Source of the DNA: Corynespora cassiicola
Lineage: Eukaryota > Ascomycota > Dothideomycetes > Pleosporales > Corynesporascaceae
Assembly (NCBI GenBank): GCA_022059125.1
Contig: JAEUWY010000020.1
Location: forward strand, 1-64,000
Reading direction: 5' to 3'
DNA length: 64,000 nt
The notes under the pieces were generated by a model, which made no database searches, was not told the origin of the DNA, and worked only from the letters and a program-made list of their open reading frames with translations. This document shows positions 21,150-33,439 of this stretch, piece after piece. Within the stretch, counting starts at the first letter, position 1. Each line of letters starts with the position of its first letter. Position numbers and translations under genes: made by a program.

Positions 21150-24100
21150 CTATTTTTTTTTTTTTTTAGAATTTATTTTTAAATTATATAACTAATTAGT
21201 AGTTTTATTTATAAACGCCGTTACCCCGCATTTTATAAATATAACTAGTATATTATATTTTTTAATTTTTAAGTATGTTATATTTATTTTACGTTTAAAA
21301 TTTGTTACATAAATATTATTATTTATTTTTTTTATAATAAGTATTTTACTTTTAGTTAAAATTACTTTATTATACTTAATTTTTATTTAAATTATATTAA
21401 GTATACTAAATTTAGTTACCTCTGCGTAAGTTTATTATAAAAGTTATTTAACTATACTTATAATAAATATTAAAAAAAAAAATAAAAAAAAAAGTTATTA
21501 GTATAAATAATATTTTAGTTAATATAAAATAAAAAAATATTAAAACAGACTGAAGAGCATGCGAAGAAAAAAACGCTTTATTTAGTATTAAAAATAAAAA
21601 AAAATAATAAGTTAAACGCTGTTTAATCTATTAACTGTTCTACTACTAATACTTTAGTTAAATTTTTGTCTATAATATAGTTTATAATAAACTTTATTAA
21701 TTCTACTATTACTTTTTTTAATAATAGTTTAACAGTATTAAGTAATTTCTAAACTTAGTTTTTAGTTTTTATATATTCTTAGACTTAAAGTAATTTTTTT
21801 ATTTAACTAGATATTCTTGTTCTCTAGATAATTATTAATATACTTTTACTTTTTTAACTTTAAATTTAATTTTTTTTTCTGTTTTGTAGTAGAAGTGTTT
21901 TTAAACTAGTATTTTAGTATTAGCAGATTCTAATAGTAATATATAGAATACTAAGTATATTTTAATATTAGTAGAAAGTTAAAGTTTATAGTTAACTAGT
22001 TTTTTTTATTCTAGAATTAAAAATAGTCTAACTTTAACGTAATCTAATTTTTTACTTAGTTATATTATTTAAAAAATTTTTATAAAAAGAAATTTTTTTT
22101 TTTTTTTTAGCTAAAGTGCTATTTTTTATTTCTAGTTAATATAAGAAATAGTTTTATATTATACTGTTTTAATATTTTTCTGTAGTTATTTATAAAGTTT
22201 TTATAATTTTTTTAATTTATCTATTACTTAACTTATAATTAGCTTAATTTATTTTTTTTTAATTTTTAGTAATAGAAAATTTAAATATATTCCGTGTAAT
22301 ACGTAATAAAAAAATTATTTTATTATTACTAATTCTCTGTTATTAAATGCGAGTTATACTATAAATAATAGTAATATTTAATTATTTTATTTTTAGTTAC
22401 TATATATCTGTAGATATATTTTTATAGTTTAGTTTATTTTTTCTGTTTAACTGTCTGTCTGTAAATAATATTTTATTAATAATTTTTTTTTAATTTTAAT
22501 AGCTAATATTAGTATTATTTAGTAGTTTAATATAAAAAGTTTGTTTCTGTCGCTAATAATTAATTAAAGTAATTTATAATATCTAACTACGTAATTTAGA
22601 ATAATTTATATTAGTTCTAATATAATATAGTTATTTTTAAATAAAATTATTTTTATATATTTTATAAATCTATCTATAATTACTAAAATAGTATTATAAA
22701 ATATTTTAAAAACTAAGTTATAAAATATTAGTAGTTTAGTAATAAAGTTTATAGTAATATCTGTTTAGAGTTTATTTAGTATTTTTATAGTTTATACTTT
22801 TTTATATTAAGCGTGTGTACTGTACTTATTTTTCTAATATATTATATATTTTTTAATAAACTTTATTACTTTATTTTTTAATTTAGAAATATTATATATC
22901 TGTTATATTAGTTTAATTATTTATTTAATATTTAAGTATCTGTGTAACAGATTTTTGTAATACTACTAAATTATAGTTTAATAAAGTTTTTTTAGTACTT
23001 ATTAATATACTATTATAATAAAATTAATATTATATATTAGTTTTAAAGTGCTGTTTAGCGCTTACTTAAAAATAGCAGTTTTATTTATTAATTTAGTTTC
23101 TGTAATTTCTGTTCTTTAACTTAAAATATCTACTTTTTTATTTTTTTTATTTAGTATATAGATAATTTTAAATTTATACTGTTTTAGTTTTTTACTTTAT
23201 TTAGTATATTATTAATTTAATAGTTTAGTTATTATAAACGTTATTAAATTTTTATAATTTAAATATACTATAAGTTTTAAACAGCTTTCTGCGTAGATTC
23301 TCTAATACTTAAAAAAATTTATAATAGTAAGTAATTTTTTATTATAAATATTATAGTTTTTTTTAGCTCTGCTAAATTTTTTTAAATAGTAAATAATTAA
23401 ATACTATTTACTTTTCTTTTTTTAACTTATATATATTTTTATTACTAAGTTTAATACGTCTGTTTTTATACGTAAAAGTTTTCTACTAATAAAAAATATA
23501 AAAACTAGTAGTAATATATTTGCTTTTTTAAGTATTTTAAAAGCTTATTATTAGTCTGTATTCTACTTAAATAGTACATTTTTTTTTATTAATTTAGTAA
23601 GTAGTAGTGCTTTTTCTAAATAGTAATTAATACACTATTTGTTAAAATTACAGAATTTTAAAAAAATTATATATTTTTAACACTTTCTAGTATTAGCTAG
23701 TTTTTAACTACTTTAATCTTTTTTAAACTAATTTTAACTCTGTATTTTTTTATAATATATTCTAAAAATTTAACTTTTTTTTTATAAAATTTATATTTCT
23801 TTAGTTTAAGTTATAATTCTACTTTTTTTAAATATTTTAGTACTATTTATACGTGCTGAATATGTTTTTTAAAATTTTTTAAAAAAACTAAAATATTATT
23901 TAGATATATAATAACAAATATATCTAAATATACTTTTAATATATTATTAATAAGTATCTGATATATCGCAGATGCGTTAGTAAAACTAAATAGTATTATA
24001 AAATATTTATAGTATTTATACCGCGTTTAGAATACTATTTTTTATTTTTTACTTTTTTTTATATATATTAAGTTATACGCGTTTCGGAAATTTAAAACTA

Positions 24101-26978
24101 TAAATATTTATACTTTAAATAGTTTATTTTTAAGCTTTTAAATATTTAGTAGTAAATATCTATTTTTAATTATAATATTATTAAGTTTTCTAAAGTCTAT
24201 ATATAACTGTAGAAATCTATTTTTTTTAAAAATAAAAATAATTAAATATTTTACTTTTAATATTAATTCGCGTATAAATTTTTTTTTAAAATTTTTATTA
24301 AAATATATTTATAATAATATAAGTTTTTTTTTATTAAACTATAAATAGGCTTAAAAGTTAAATACTTTTTTTTTAAAAGGCTATTTCGCAGTTTTAGAGC
24401 TAATACTTAAATAATATTCTATTATTTACTTTTTTTTGAAAAAATAGTTTTTATTTACTATATTTTTTATAAATTATAAAAGTTACGCGAGTTATTTCTA
24501 AAACTTTTATTTTTTTATTTAGTAGCTTTTTATTAGATTTAGTAGAGTTAACTTTTTTTCTTAAAAGCGTTTTAATTAATCTCTTACTACTTATATTATT
24601 TAGTATAATTTTATTTACTATTAAACGCTGCTAATATATAAGTTTTAATATAATAGCTTAATTATATTTTATAAATAAAAACTTTTTTTTTATCTAATTA
24701 ATATATAAGTTATACTTTTTAAATTATAGAAGTTCTAAAATAATATTATAGATAGCTGTATTTATAATATTAGAAAAATTTTTTTTTTAGTGTTTTTAGA
24801 TATCTATAATAGTTATAGCTTCTTAATTTATTAATACTTTTTTTAGTATTTTTTTTCTAGTTACTATATAGAAAAAATAGAGTTATTTATAAGTATATAT
24901 TTTTATTTTACTACGTTTTATAGTCTGCTGTAAAAAATAGTTACGCTAAACTTTTATATTTAATAATATTTTTATTTAGTATTTATTAAGCTTAACAGGT
25001 GGTTTAACTAAATTTTCTAAATTAATAGTATATAATATCTTGGATTAATTTTAAACGCTAGATACTGTTTTAAAAAAAACTTATTACTAAATTTATATAA
25101 GCGTTTTTTATTTTAGCAACGTTTATAATTATTATATAAGTAAATTTACTAAAAATTTTACGTATATTTTTTATTAACTAATATATTTATTATAAGTTTT
25201 TTAGCTTTGTTTATTTTAGAAAAATATTATAATTATTATTTATTTTATAAGTATTATATACGTGTATCTCGCAGTTAAACTATTAATATTTATATTTACA
25301 TAGTTTAGATAGAAACTAGTTTACAGCTATTTTATTTAAGTAGTAAATTTAATATTAGTTTTTTTAATAAAAAATTTATAAGTAGATTACGTGCTTTAAA
25401 TTTTTTAGATTTAAATAGTATTACAGTTTTTACGTATTTCGGCTTTATAGAAAACTTAAAACTATATTTAGTTTACTGTTAAAGTTTAGTAAAACTTCTA
25501 ATCTAATTTTTAAATCTAGTTAATTAACTTATTTTTATATTTTAGAACTGCGTCGTTATTAGCGTTTCTTTAAATTTTAATTTTTTTTATCTAAATTATA
25601 ACTTTTTTTTAACTGTTTATATATTATAAGTAATTTTTTCTACTATATAGACGTTTTTATTAAATTTTTTCTATTTTTTTTATAAATTTTAGCTAATTTT
25701 TATTTTTATTTAAAGTTTTTATTAACCTAAAATTTAGTAAGTTTTTTTAATTTATACTTACAGCTGTAGTTACTTAGATATTTTTATAATTATATACGTT
25801 ATAAAAAACTTTTTTTTTTTTAAAACTAGATTTTTTAAATTTAACTACTTTAAAAATACTTTTAAACTCTGTTTAAGTGCTTTTATTTTAATACTAAATA
25901 TAATTAAAATTTTTTTTTATTTTTTTATATTGCAGTAGTTTACTGTCGCAGATAAAATCTATTTATAATAACTTTCTATTTATTATCTGCGTCGGATTTG
26001 TTATTTAAAATAATTTATAATATATTTAGCTATTAAATAATTTTATTTTTTAACTAATAGTTTTTTATAATATAGTCTGTTTTTCTACACGCGTAGTAAA
26101 TTATAGCTTTACTTTTAAACTTATTATTTTTTTTTATTACTTTTTTATTCTGTTTTTTAGATATTACTAAAAACTATTAGTTTATTACTATAGATACTAT
26201 AAATAAAATATATTATTTTACGTTTAATTTATTTACTAGTATTAGCGTTATAGTACTCTTTACTATAGCTTAGTTTAGTATATTATTTATATTTTAGATT
26301 CTAGTTTTAGTATAATTCTATACACAGTTTATATAGTTTTTAGTTAATATTAATAAATTTATTTATAAATTATTTAAGTATATTAAGCTGAGCTTTAGAA
26401 CGTAGAAATTTTTTTCTAATGTTAAATTTAAGTTTTTAACAGTATATTATTATAAGTACTTTATTATTTTATTTAGTAAAAATTAATAGTTATTAGAATT
26501 TATTAGCGTAGTTAGCAGCTAAAACCCGTTATTTAAAATATTAAATAGCTTATTTAGTAATTATATTTTTATTAGAGACTCTGAAAACTTATTTAATTTT
26601 TTCTTTAAATTTATTAAAATTTTTTATTTATTTATTAATATTATTATTAGTTTTGCTATTTTTATACTTAATAAAAACTAGTTTAATCTATTAAAGTATT
26701 TTATTTTTTATATACGTGGCTGTAAATATAACGCGTTTTTTTTTTTTAATATTTTTATTTTAAAAGTTAAAAAATAAATTAAGCTGCAAAAGCTAGTTTT
26801 TAAACTTATTTTATTCTTTATAGTAAAAATTAGATATTATTACTTTAATAGAATTGTTATTTACTGTGTTAAATTATATAATTACACTAGTAGTAGTTTT
26901 AGTACTAATAGTATTACTAGTTAAAGTTAAGAGTGCGCGTAATTCTAAAATAGTACTTATTTTAAAAAATATTTATAA

Positions 26979-27421
26979 TATTAAAGCTCTGCTATAGATT
27001 ATAAGTAAAACTAAAAAATAAGTAGCTGTTTAAATTAATTTTTAAAAATAAGTACTAATAAAGTTACGTAAGTAAAATAATATACAGTATACTATATAGA
27101 TCTCTGTATTAGTAATAAAGTATAATAAATTAATAGTTAATTTTAAATAATAGATTTGCTAATAAAGTAAATATAATTATAAAGTATAATTATATAAACT
27201 ATATACTTAATAGTAACCGCGCTTATCTATACCTATTATAAATACTTACTATTAGTACTTATAAGCGCTTATTTTACTAAAACGTAAACTCTAAATTATA
27301 TATTTTTTTTAGTTATATAATGTAGTACAGCAGTTTCTTTTTAGACGTGTAATTATATATATAATTGAAGCCGCGTTTTTAATATTGTCTGCCCGAGTCT
27401 TTCTAAAACTGTATTATAATA
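26979..27421 (-). repeat. Right LTR of element B (5' LTR)
   Basis: 443 bp, identical in length to the left LTR and alignable throughout with mainly transition differences. It ends ACTGTATTATAATA before the ATAAG duplicate. Confidence 0.88.
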
Positions 27422-28324
27422 ATAAGTTTAGTTAATATAATAACTTTAAAATAGCTATAATAAATTATAAATTTTTTTTATAAATAAAGTATTTATTAAT
27501 TAATTTATTTAGTTTATTACTATAACGTACAGTACTTTTTTTGCTACTATTTTTTTAGCTTTATTAAATAATATTAAAAATAATCTGTTTATTAAGCTTA
27601 TACGCTATATATTTAATTTACGTTTTTTTAAAAACTTTTTAATTTAATATTTTTTATATTTGAAAATTATTTTTACTATTTCTTTTTTTTAAAAAAAAGT
27701 TAAATTTAGTATTTTATATAATTAAATAAATATTACTAAAATATTTTTTCTAATACTTAATTTTAGTATTAACTTTTATATAATATTCTAATTCTAATAA
27801 TATTTTATAGTATTTAGTTTATAATAAGCTTAAAGTTTAATTATATAAACTGTTTTTAAGTAATATATTAAATAAACCTAAATAAATAATATTAAAAAAG
27901 TACTATACGCTATAGTAATAAATTAGATTAATTAACTAATATATATTTTATTTATAAAAAAAATATTATAATTTATTATAGCTATTTGAAGGTTATTATA
28001 TTAACTAAACTAATACTATTATATATAAATTTTAAAGCTTAATAGATAACTTATTAATAAGTTTATAAATAAAATTATAAATTTATAAAAATCATAGATT
28101 TTAACTTTTTTAATATTAAATTTTTTTTTAATAGCTATTATAATTAAATAGTTATTTAGTTTTAGAGTTTTATATAAATATTTAGTATTAAGTATACCGC
28201 TTACTTAGATACACCGCTTACTTATAAAATACGTTATTAACTTTTTTAATAAAAAGAATTACTATCTAATTTTTTTTATTTTAACTATTAACTTATTTTT
28301 AATTTTAAAACTATTAAAAAAGCT

Positions 28325-29240
28325 ACGGGAGTTTTTTTCTCTCAGCTGTGCTAGGCTAGAACTAAACAGTAAATATAAATTAATAAAAAAAAACAGAAAT
28401 AATGCTAGTTAAGTATCTAATAAAACAGTAACTAGAGGTAATAAGAAATAATTAGGTTATTAACGAGTAAGTAAGTAATTTCTATTTTATAAGCTTACCA
28501 GCCTACTAGCCTGTAAATTTATAACTATATAAGTTATAAGTTGTAAATCGCGGGTCGTAAAAGTAACAGCTAGAAAAAAAAATACTATTTTAAGATTTTA
28601 AAGTCTTAAGCTCCAAACTTTAAAACTATAAAATAGATATTTTTTTTTTTAATATTAAAGTTTAAATAAATCTTTATAAAATAAATTTTTTTTAATAGCT
28701 AGTTTATTTAAAAAGTTATTTAAGCTTTAAAAATACTCTTTTTTTAAAAAATATATTTTTATATTACTCTACTAAATATATAGATTATAATCTATTAAAA
28801 TAGTAGTATATATTAAAAGAGCTATAGAAGTCTTTTTCTTTTAGCTGTGCTGGGCTAGAACTAAACAGTAAATATAAATTAATAAAAAAAAACAGAAATA
28901 ATACTAGTTAGATATCTAATAAAACAGTAACTAAAAATAATAAAAATAATTATATTATTAATAAGTAAGTAAGTAATTTTTATTTTATAAGTTTACTAGT
29001 TTACTAGTTTATAAATCTATAACTATATAAATTACAGATTATAAATTACAGATTATAAATTACAGATTATAAATTATAAATTATAAATTACAGATTATAA
29101 ATTACAGATTATAAATTACAGATTATAAATTACAGACTATAAAAATAATAACTAAAAAAAAATACTATTTTAAAGTTTTAAAGTTTTAGGCTTTAAAACT
29201 CTAAAATTTTATAGCTTTAAAACTTTAAAAACTTATTTAG
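28325..29240 (+). repeat. Pair of ~320-bp direct repeats with 14-bp tandem array
   Basis: Copy 1 (28325-28640) and copy 2 (28818-29240) share CAGCTGTGCTAGGCTAGAAC, TAAACAGTAAATATAAATTA, AACAGAAATAATGCTAG, AATAAAACAGTAACTA and AAGTAAGTAAGTAATTT in order. Copy 2 contains about eight imperfect tandem units of ATTACAGATTATAA (29030-29140). Copy 1 has only one or two equivalents there. No coding potential is seen. Copy 2 is more AT-rich, as if more strongly mutated. Confidence 0.7.
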
Positions 29241-29659
29241 AAATAATATAAAAAAATTATAATTTATAATTATTAAAGTATTTAATATAAAGCGTAGTAA
29301 CGTAGAGCGAAATACTTTTAATAAATTACTATAAACTTTAAGTAGAAGCTCTAATATCTTACTATAAGAATTTAACTTTTATAAATATCTATCTAGATAA
29401 ATATTTTAAAAAAAACTATTTCTATTTTTTAGATTTTAATATACTCTATATCTATACATATAAGTTTTAAAACTTATATTAAAATTAAAACTAATTACTA
29501 TAATTAACTTATAAACTGTAAACTATAAACTAGTTTATAAGCTAGTTTATAAGCCAGCCTATAGTTAACTATAAGTTTTTAAAATTAGTAAACAGTAGTA
29601 TATATATTTAAATCGCGTAAATTTTAATTATAATTTATTAAATAAATATAATATATATT

Positions 29660-29910
29660 AAAAACGCGTTTTTTTTAACTATAAAAATAAAATAATATTA
29701 TAAGTTTATTTTAAAACCGAAAAACAAATCGTGTTTTAATTAGTTAGTTAAAAAATTTATGTTAATTTATTTACAGTAGAGTATAAAGATTTTTTTTAAC
29801 TACTAAAATAAAATAATACTATATATTTTTTAAAAAATTTAAAAACAGAACGTGTTCTAATTAACTAGTAAAAAAAATTAAGTTAATTTATTTATAGTGT
29901 AGTATAAAGT
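29660..29910 (+). repeat. Two tandem ~121-bp AT-rich repeats
   Basis: Words around AAAATAAAATAATA, CGTGTTTTAATTAG, GTTAATTTATTTACAG and GTATAAAG recur about 121 bp apart (29690-29790 and 29810-29910). The array ends where normal base composition resumes at about 29950, marking the edge of the desert. Confidence 0.5.
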
Positions 29911-30153
29911 ACGTAAAACAACAGCCTTTTTTTTAATATTAATTAAAAAGTTAGAGTTGATTTATGGATTACGTTATATCGAACAGAAGATAAAGATAGA
30001 AAAGTAAGGCTCAGACCAACATTGTCATATAACTACATCTTCTATGTAACTTCTACAGAGGGATCTATAGTGCTTTATAGAATTAAAGAATTGTTTCACC
30101 TGGTGTCTTACTCGCCCTACTGGCCCCTATAGCAGCTGTATGATGCTGTGAGT

Positions 30154-31128
30154 CTATGATTTAGAGAGTATAGGCACCCTCTCTTGCCCCTCAGCTGCCC
30201 AGCCTGATGCTTGAAAAGAGAGAGGGTTTCGTGAAAGGATGACCTCCATCATTACACCAGTTTGTACAATAGCGATCAAGCAAGTGAGAATGCCACAAGT
30301 CTGGGTAATAAGGGGGGAATAGTCCGCATGAACAGCATAAATGGTCGGCATTGCTGCGATATTCCAAGCCCCAATGTAGCAAAAAGGCAAAATGGGGACA
30401 ATGAAGATGCTTCTCCAGCCACTGAACCAATCACGATACCTGTATGTGATCGCAATACCCATAAAGACCGCCGATGTGTTGCAAAACATCCACCAAACTG
30501 GGAACAGTTTGTAAAGTACCAAGGGCTGGTGACCGTAGTACATGTAAAGTCCTCCGTAATTCAAAAGGCATTCTTCGAGTACAAAATCGAAGAAAGCGGC
30601 AAGAAATAAGCCAATCCACAAAGTGCCTGTGGAAACCCTCCGCATAAGGGCGCCGAGGATGGAACACCCGACAACGGCACCAAATGACCACCATATGATA
30701 CCGACAAATAGATCGAATTCTCGACCCAGGAAAGTAAACAAGAGTAGTTTGGGATTGTGCGATTGTGACCAGTAGCAGTTGGCGAGGTAGTTGTCGACAG
30801 CTTCGGGAAGCACACAGGTAGCCGCACCAATCGTGAGGGCTGCAGGAACAGTTGACTTCCACCGGTAGCTTTCTTTTATGCTGATTCCCACAAAAGAGAA
30901 ACAAAGAACAAGTAGAACTGCCGATACTACGAAGACATGGTCGGCGTCGTGTGGGTAGTTGTCATTGGGCGGGGCAACGGTCCGGAAGGTTTTGTCGAAT
31001 TCAACCTCAACATAGGCATTTTGCGCTACTGATGGGTTCGCGGTCATACAGAGAACCATAAGAAGGGCTGGACTGGCGTACATGTGCATCATCGATGCCT
31101 TCGATTTTTGCATGTTAAGATGAATCAA
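30154..31128 (-). CDS. Secreted-pathway polytopic membrane protein, possibly AveC-like
   Basis: Uninterrupted 324-aa frame starting at the ATG at 31128; Met6, Met13, Met14 and Met16 are alternative starts. A hydrophobic leader ends near SVAQ (~36), followed by a short polar segment and seven hydrophobic segments. Acidic residues sit at membrane borders (LPEAVDNYL, FFDFVLEECLLNYGG), then YYGHQPL and FPVWWMFCNTSA. The arrangement of EAVDN, GRE, Y-YGHQPL and P-WW-N resembles membrane proteins annotated as spirocyclase AveC-like, and in general layout small polytopic terpene cyclases. I cannot confirm either. Its neighbours are secondary-metabolism relics (P450, A-T-R synthase), so a role in tailoring a polyketide or terpenoid is a reasonable inference. 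The C-terminus is a short hydrophilic tail. Confidence 0.7.
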   Translation of the reverse strand: MIHLNMQKSKASMMHMYASPALLMVLCMTANPSVAQNAYVEVEFDKTFRTVAPPNDNYPHDADHVFVVSAVLLVLCFSFVGISIKESYRWKSTVPAALTIGAATCVLPEAVDNYLANCYWSQSHNPKLLLFTFLGREFDLFVGIIWWSFGAVVGCSILGALMRRVSTGTLWIGLFLAAFFDFVLEECLLNYGGLYMYYGHQPLVLYKLFPVWWMFCNTSAVFMGIAITYRYRDWFSGWRSIFIVPILPFCYIGAWNIAAMPTIYAVHADYSPLITQTCGILTCLIAIVQTGVMMEVILSRNPLSFQASGWAAEGQERVPILSKS

Positions 31129-32044
31129 TCAAGGATTGGTCAACGAGATCCAATAAGGGGGTTGCGAAGAAAGATGTCGAATAGTGAAACGACAGAAAGT
31201 GGCTTGCGCAATTCTTATTTAAGTGCCAGCGGCTCTCCCGGAAGTTACATCACCTTAATCTTGACAGTCTCAAGCTAGAGCAACTGTTGTGGGTATATGT
31301 GTGGGGAAAGGAAAAAACATGGCTATCGGAGCCGAGGAAATGGCTGTGTGCTTAGACAAAGCGACTGACATCGGAGCCGAGATGAATAGGACCAGCTGCC
31401 GAAGTAACTGCCGTGTTCAGAGTTGAACGCGCTAGTCAATCAAGCGTCGAGCCTCGGCTCCGTTCCGAAGCTAGAATCAGCTCGTTGTATTTTGGTGCAT
31501 CGCACAACCCCGTTTTACGCGCCTTTGCGTGGAAACCACACTAGTACTGGATATACAGCTGACAGCAGGCGAAGAGGGCAGTGCGAAAGAGCTAGTGAGA
31601 TAAATCATTCGTGAACAGCGAAACACATGTAAAACGTCTATGGCTATTGAAGCAAGCGATTGATTTGAATGTTCTGTAGATGGATGGAATGCATTATATA
31701 TACGTGTAAGCCTAGGACCACACCACACGACTGCTATGTAGGCATAACTAAAACATTTAACTATTTTAGAGCTGCTACTACAAGTGCGATGTAGCTGACT
31801 TTCCCACAGCCTACCGGCATTAGCCTGATTTGTCTGAACGTTGCTTGTGAGTTCAGGAGACTTTCTAAGAGACCCCCGTCTGACGTTTCCAGTGATATAC
31901 GGCGGCGGTTTTGGATACCATTCGTGGGAGGTCACTATCAGAGATCTGACCTAGCCTGTTTTTGAGGTACATGGAATGGATAGTAGTGGGAAAGAGACGT
32001 ACTGACAAGTATCGCAGCGCTCAGTAGCGATTGGAGTCATCCAA
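31129..32044. other. Intergenic, no gene supported
   Basis: GC-normal sequence. Frames of 63-152 codons on either strand show no motif and no sensible start. Two copies of ATCGGAGCCGAG lie at 31325 and 31370. The 5' part of the truncated rhodopsin-like gene that follows would be expected at the right end but is not recognisable. Confidence 0.45.
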
Positions 32045-32972
32045 TGGCCAATCACTTGGCTTGTCAAGTTGACTCTCTTCTGCCTTATTTTGACGGTTTT
32101 CCGCTCTATTACATTGCTTCTAAGACTCGTCTTCATTAGCATCGGTGTTACCGGCGCTTTCTACCTTTACAGCGCCATTTACTATGGAATTGCCTGCGGC
32201 CCAAAAGGAGGAGTCGACCGCCTTTCCTACCTGGCTGGAATGGCTGGCAAAACTTGCCACAACCCTACCGGCTACATTCAGATCCACAACGCCTTGCAAG
32301 GAGCTTTCAACGTCTTCAGCGACATCTATATTCTAGTCATTCCTATTCCGGCTATCGTTAAGCTTCACCTCCCAATGAAAAAGAAGATCGCGGTCCTTTT
32401 TATGTTTCTTACTGGCTCTGCGTAAGTGTCCCTCGCTCGGTGAACTTGAAGAGGCGTTGCTAATCGTATTGGTTGCCTAGAGCATGGATTGTGAGCATTC
32501 TTGGTCTCAAATTCCGAACAACCATACACAAAACTAGGGATAACACCTACGACATGGTAGCCTTACTTTCCGTTGCGTGAGTGCATCGCCTCTCTTTGAG
32601 CACAACAGACATTCTGATAGTTACCCTAGTACCATCGAGATCTCCGTGGCTATGATCATACCAACATTTCCCGCCCTCAAAACATGGGTGAGACGCACAG
32701 GGGAGTCTGTCCGACGTTATCTGCACATCCGATACGGCTGGGGCTCGCTGGGAGATCATGGGGATGCATCTGGTGGCGTATCAGACGACAGCGAGATGGA
32801 AAAGTTCCGCAAGAGGATCTTGCCCAATGGCAAGACGTTCTTGGAGTCTGACACGGTTGATAAAATGGTGTATGGGGTAAATGGCACCGAGTTTCAGACG
32901 ATGAGTTTGGTGACACAGCAGGGACACATGTCCGATGAGAATGATGATTCGGTAGCCAAGAACGGACCATGA
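32045..32972 (+). pseudogene. 5'-truncated fungal rhodopsin-like integral membrane protein
   Basis: Exons to 32421, 32481-32576 and 32630-32972 splice cleanly (donors GTAAGT and GTGAGT, acceptors CTAG). The product starts in the middle of the family fold: a hydrophobic segment (LVFISIGVTGAFYLYSAIYY), the extracellular Cys-containing loop (IACGPKGG ... GKTCHNP), then NVFSDIYILVIPIP, LFMFLTGSA, the DNTYDMVALLSVATIEISV segment and a ~110-aa hydrophilic tail. This order matches the seven-helix fungal rhodopsin/Pth11-like family, but the first two to three helices are missing, and no upstream exon supplying them is visible. An ATG at 32069 lies in frame, so a shortened product is possible. The gene is probably inactive as a receptor-like protein. 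Confidence 0.65.
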
Positions 32973-33334
32973 CTTGGGGGCGAAGGCTGGCAGCAAAGAA
33001 AGCTCCAATTGGAGGTTCTCAATGCCAAAGGATTGGAGGGTTAGAGAGGTGCAATGAATCCTTCACCTCTTCTGTGCTAGCGTGTTGCCTTGCCGACTTG
33101 ATCCCCTGTCGCTCGCGCCTTCGCCGCAATATAAACTCCTCTGCAGGGCGCAGCTTAGCTTTCCCAACGAGCCAGGAGGGGGGCAACAACCATCTGAAGT
33201 CATGACATAGCGATGGCAGGAAGGATGCTCGCGGCGCCTGCTGTGGGTCGCGACTGTCGAGCTCTCTTCTCCAAGCTTACACGGATTTCTTGGCGCGTTA
33301 CACAAGTGGGCAAGCCCAAGAGCAACTGCTCGCT

Positions 33335-33372
33335 AGCACCTTCACCCACCTTCACCCACCTTCACCCACGTT
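33335..33372 (+). repeat. CTTCACCCAC decanucleotide repeats upstream of the P450
   Basis: Three to four tandem CTTCACCCAC units lie about 70-100 bp before the P450 start codon at 33440. The pyrimidine-rich array is in the expected 5' UTR/promoter zone. Any regulatory role is unproven. Confidence 0.5.
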
Positions 33373-33439
33373 GACTAGCTCGCTGCTACACTGGCGTTCT
33401 CGCATCAGCTTCCTCTCTCCACCCTCAGCCACACGCACC

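Larger units (their letters stand above)
20707..27421 (-). mobile_element. Ty3/Gypsy-type LTR retrotransposon, RIP-degraded (element B, nested)
   Basis: LTRs of 443 bp each (20707-21149 and 26979-27421) flank a 6.7-kb element with target duplication ATAAG (20702-20706 and 27422-27426). The interior is collinear with element A. The same reverse-transcriptase box is visible on the minus strand near 23950-23900 as YLNN in place of YLDD. A T-run at 21151-21167 is the purine tract beside the left (3') LTR. It is more heavily mutated than element A and carries no usable frame. It sits inside the inverted-repeat element described at 20488-28232. Confidence 0.88.
20488..28232. mobile_element. Degraded long-inverted-repeat (foldback-like) element, interrupted by element B
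   Basis: The two outer parts, 20488-20706 and about 27427-28232, together make a ~1.02-kb diverged copy of the intact element at 49314-50380. The left part keeps an ATAAGCGAGCAGCGTATACA remnant of its terminal repeat. The right part keeps two CACCGCTTACTTA-like remnants of the mirrored end. The interior words AAATTTATATAAAATAGTAT and AGTTTAGTTAATATAAT flank the exact insertion point of LTR element B. The order of events is therefore clear: inverted-repeat element first, LTR element later, RIP affecting both. Confidence 0.75.

Noticed and set aside
31477..31935. 152-codon minus-strand frame between the membrane protein and the rhodopsin-like gene
   Set aside because: No domain, signal or splice context; composition is like intergenic DNA; its ATG is in a poor context.
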